The notes below the pieces were generated by a model. It did not search any database and was not told where the DNA came from. It saw only the letters and a program-made list of their open reading frames with translations. A stretch of 6,416 nucleotides of DNA from Aquificaceae bacterium (lineage in GTDB: Bacteria > Aquificota > Aquificia > Aquificales > Aquificaceae). The translations under genes and the position numbers were made by a program. Shown piece by piece: positions 5,639 to 6,416 of the stretch. Numbering within the stretch: the stretch's first letter is position 1; every line of letters starts with the position of its first letter. Location of the stretch: NCBI GenBank assembly GCA_015490105.1, contig WFYK01000084.1, positions 1-6,416 of the forward strand, written 5' to 3'.

Positions 5639-6416
5639 TTATTCGTTTTCGCTTTCGGCTTCAAACTCGAGTCTTATTACATTTCCTTGGCTGTCAACTT
5701 TTAGCTCTACCTCCATCTCTACGTTGGCTCCCTGAGGAAGGTTTTGTAGGTTAGTTAAAGCAGTTTGCAGGAGCTGAGCACAATTTTCTGCACCCATGGC
5801 GTAAGGTCCGGTAGGCATGTTTTGATTCTGATTTTGGTTTTGATCTTGGGCATTGGGATCTTGTTGTTGATCTTGCGCAGAAGATTCAACTTCTCCCTCT
5901 TCATTTTCGTTATGGTCTTCCATCTCCATTTCCATTTCTACCTTACAGAGGGTGTTCTCAGATAGAGTATAGGTGTTACCCATAACAGTTAGAGATGTTC
6001 CTTCTATGCTTATATCCTGAGGTGAAGAAAGCTTGTATTTAACTTCCATGGCGTAGTAATCGTCTTCTTCATGTTCAGCACCGCACTCTTTCATTGATTC
6101 CCTTTCGATCTCTATAGCGGTAAGCGTTCCGCCTTGGGTCGGATCTCCGGATACCTCCGCGCTTACGCACCATCCCTGCTGAGGCATACACCCTTGGCCC
6201 ATATCTTCGCAAACAGTGTTTTGATCAACGACTATGGTGAATGTTTGGCCGTTCCAGTCAACTGTAAAGGATCCATTTCCTACACTTTGAACAACTCCAG
6301 CTATCTCGAACTTTACGTTCGTTCCAGTTTGACCTTGACCGGGTGTGGCGGGCTGAACATCGACTTGGGTAATCTGACCTGAGTTAAGATCCACGTTGAA
6401 GTTGGCAAGGTTAAAG
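5639..6416 (-). CDS. Probable exported protein with DUF5666-like units, 5'-truncated by window edge
   Basis: The frame is open from the right edge to TAA at 5641-5639, giving 258 visible residues. A GTG at 6394 is not needed as a start, because protein-like codons continue upstream to the edge. Visible residues 36-104 form a beta-rich unit of the pattern G-V-V-x-S-V-G-N-G-S-F-T-V ... QTFTIVVDQNT ... VSAEVSG, typical of the DUF5666 family, which is usually found in secreted or periplasmic proteins. A second, looser unit is near 124-158 (GTSLTVMGNTYTLSENTLC). Residues 159-199 are low-complexity: (ME) repeats, then Asp/Glu/Gln and a QNQNQNQN run. The C-terminal segment (VEMEVELKVDSQGNVIRLEFEAE) is again beta-like. 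Six Cys (69, 76, 83, 111, 157, 212) could form disulfides outside the cytoplasm. A signal peptide would be in the missing part. Function is unknown. The gene converges on rsmG with a 34-base gap. Confidence 0.85.
   Translation of the reverse strand, partial: FNLANFNVDLNSGQITQVDVQPATPGQGQTGTNVKFEIAGVVQSVGNGSFTVDWNGQTFTIVVDQNTVCEDMGQGCMPQQGWCVSAEVSGDPTQGGTLTAIEIERESMKECGAEHEEDDYYAMEVKYKLSSPQDISIEGTSLTVMGNTYTLSENTLCKVEMEMEMEDHNENEEGEVESSAQDQQQDPNAQDQNQNQNQNMPTGPYAMGAENCAQLLQTALTNLQNLPQGANVEMEVELKVDSQGNVIRLEFEAESENE

Noticed and set aside
5603..5640. Plus-strand terminator for rsmG from AAAGGG (5603-5608) and CCCTTT (5633-5638) with a following T run
   Set aside because: The stem is six weak pairs with a 24-base loop, too poor to call.
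5765..5965. Plus-strand 66-codon frame with a very hydrophobic, membrane-like product
   Set aside because: It is the antisense of the QNQN and MEME codon repeats of the minus-strand gene; the hydrophobicity is a by-product and there is no ribosome binding site.

Overview
The window looks like a chromosome segment of a thermophilic bacterium, most likely of the order Aquificales (Aquifex/Hydrogenobacter type). The reasons are Lys/Glu-rich proteins, heavy use of AGG/AGA for Arg and ATA for Ile, densely overlapping genes, and a lone DppB-type permease sitting in a mixed operon with rsmG. The taxonomic call is inference; nothing here names the species.

Left part (1-3089, + strand): two overlapping genes of unknown family. 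The first is the 3' end of a gene that begins outside the window (217 residues visible). The second encodes 812 residues. They overlap by four bases (ATGA) and must be one operon. Neither is a housekeeping gene I recognise. By eye, the last ~330 residues of the 812-residue protein follow the order of landmarks of an Argonaute-like MID-PIWI module, with changed or missing catalytic residues. This is a hypothesis, but it makes this pair the best candidate for an undescribed, possibly defence-related, system.

Middle (3090-3596): a gene-poor stretch of about 500 bases. It holds a short minus-strand reading frame with apparent broken upstream pieces, AT-rich degenerate repeats of 10-11 bp on both sides of it, and a tRNA-Arg(UCU) gene on the minus strand. 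Its 3' end faces the two unknown genes, as expected if they belong to an island next to a tRNA.

Right part (3597-5604, + strand): a likely promoter, then three overlapping genes: a DUF1232 protein, a DppB/OppB-family transporter permease and rsmG (16S rRNA m7G methyltransferase). The overlaps are 1 and 4 bases, so the three are very probably co-transcribed and translationally coupled.

Right edge (5639-6416, - strand): the 3' part of a convergent gene for a probably exported protein with DUF5666-like beta units and a Q/N/E-rich linker. Its likely intrinsic terminator lies inside the last codons of rsmG.
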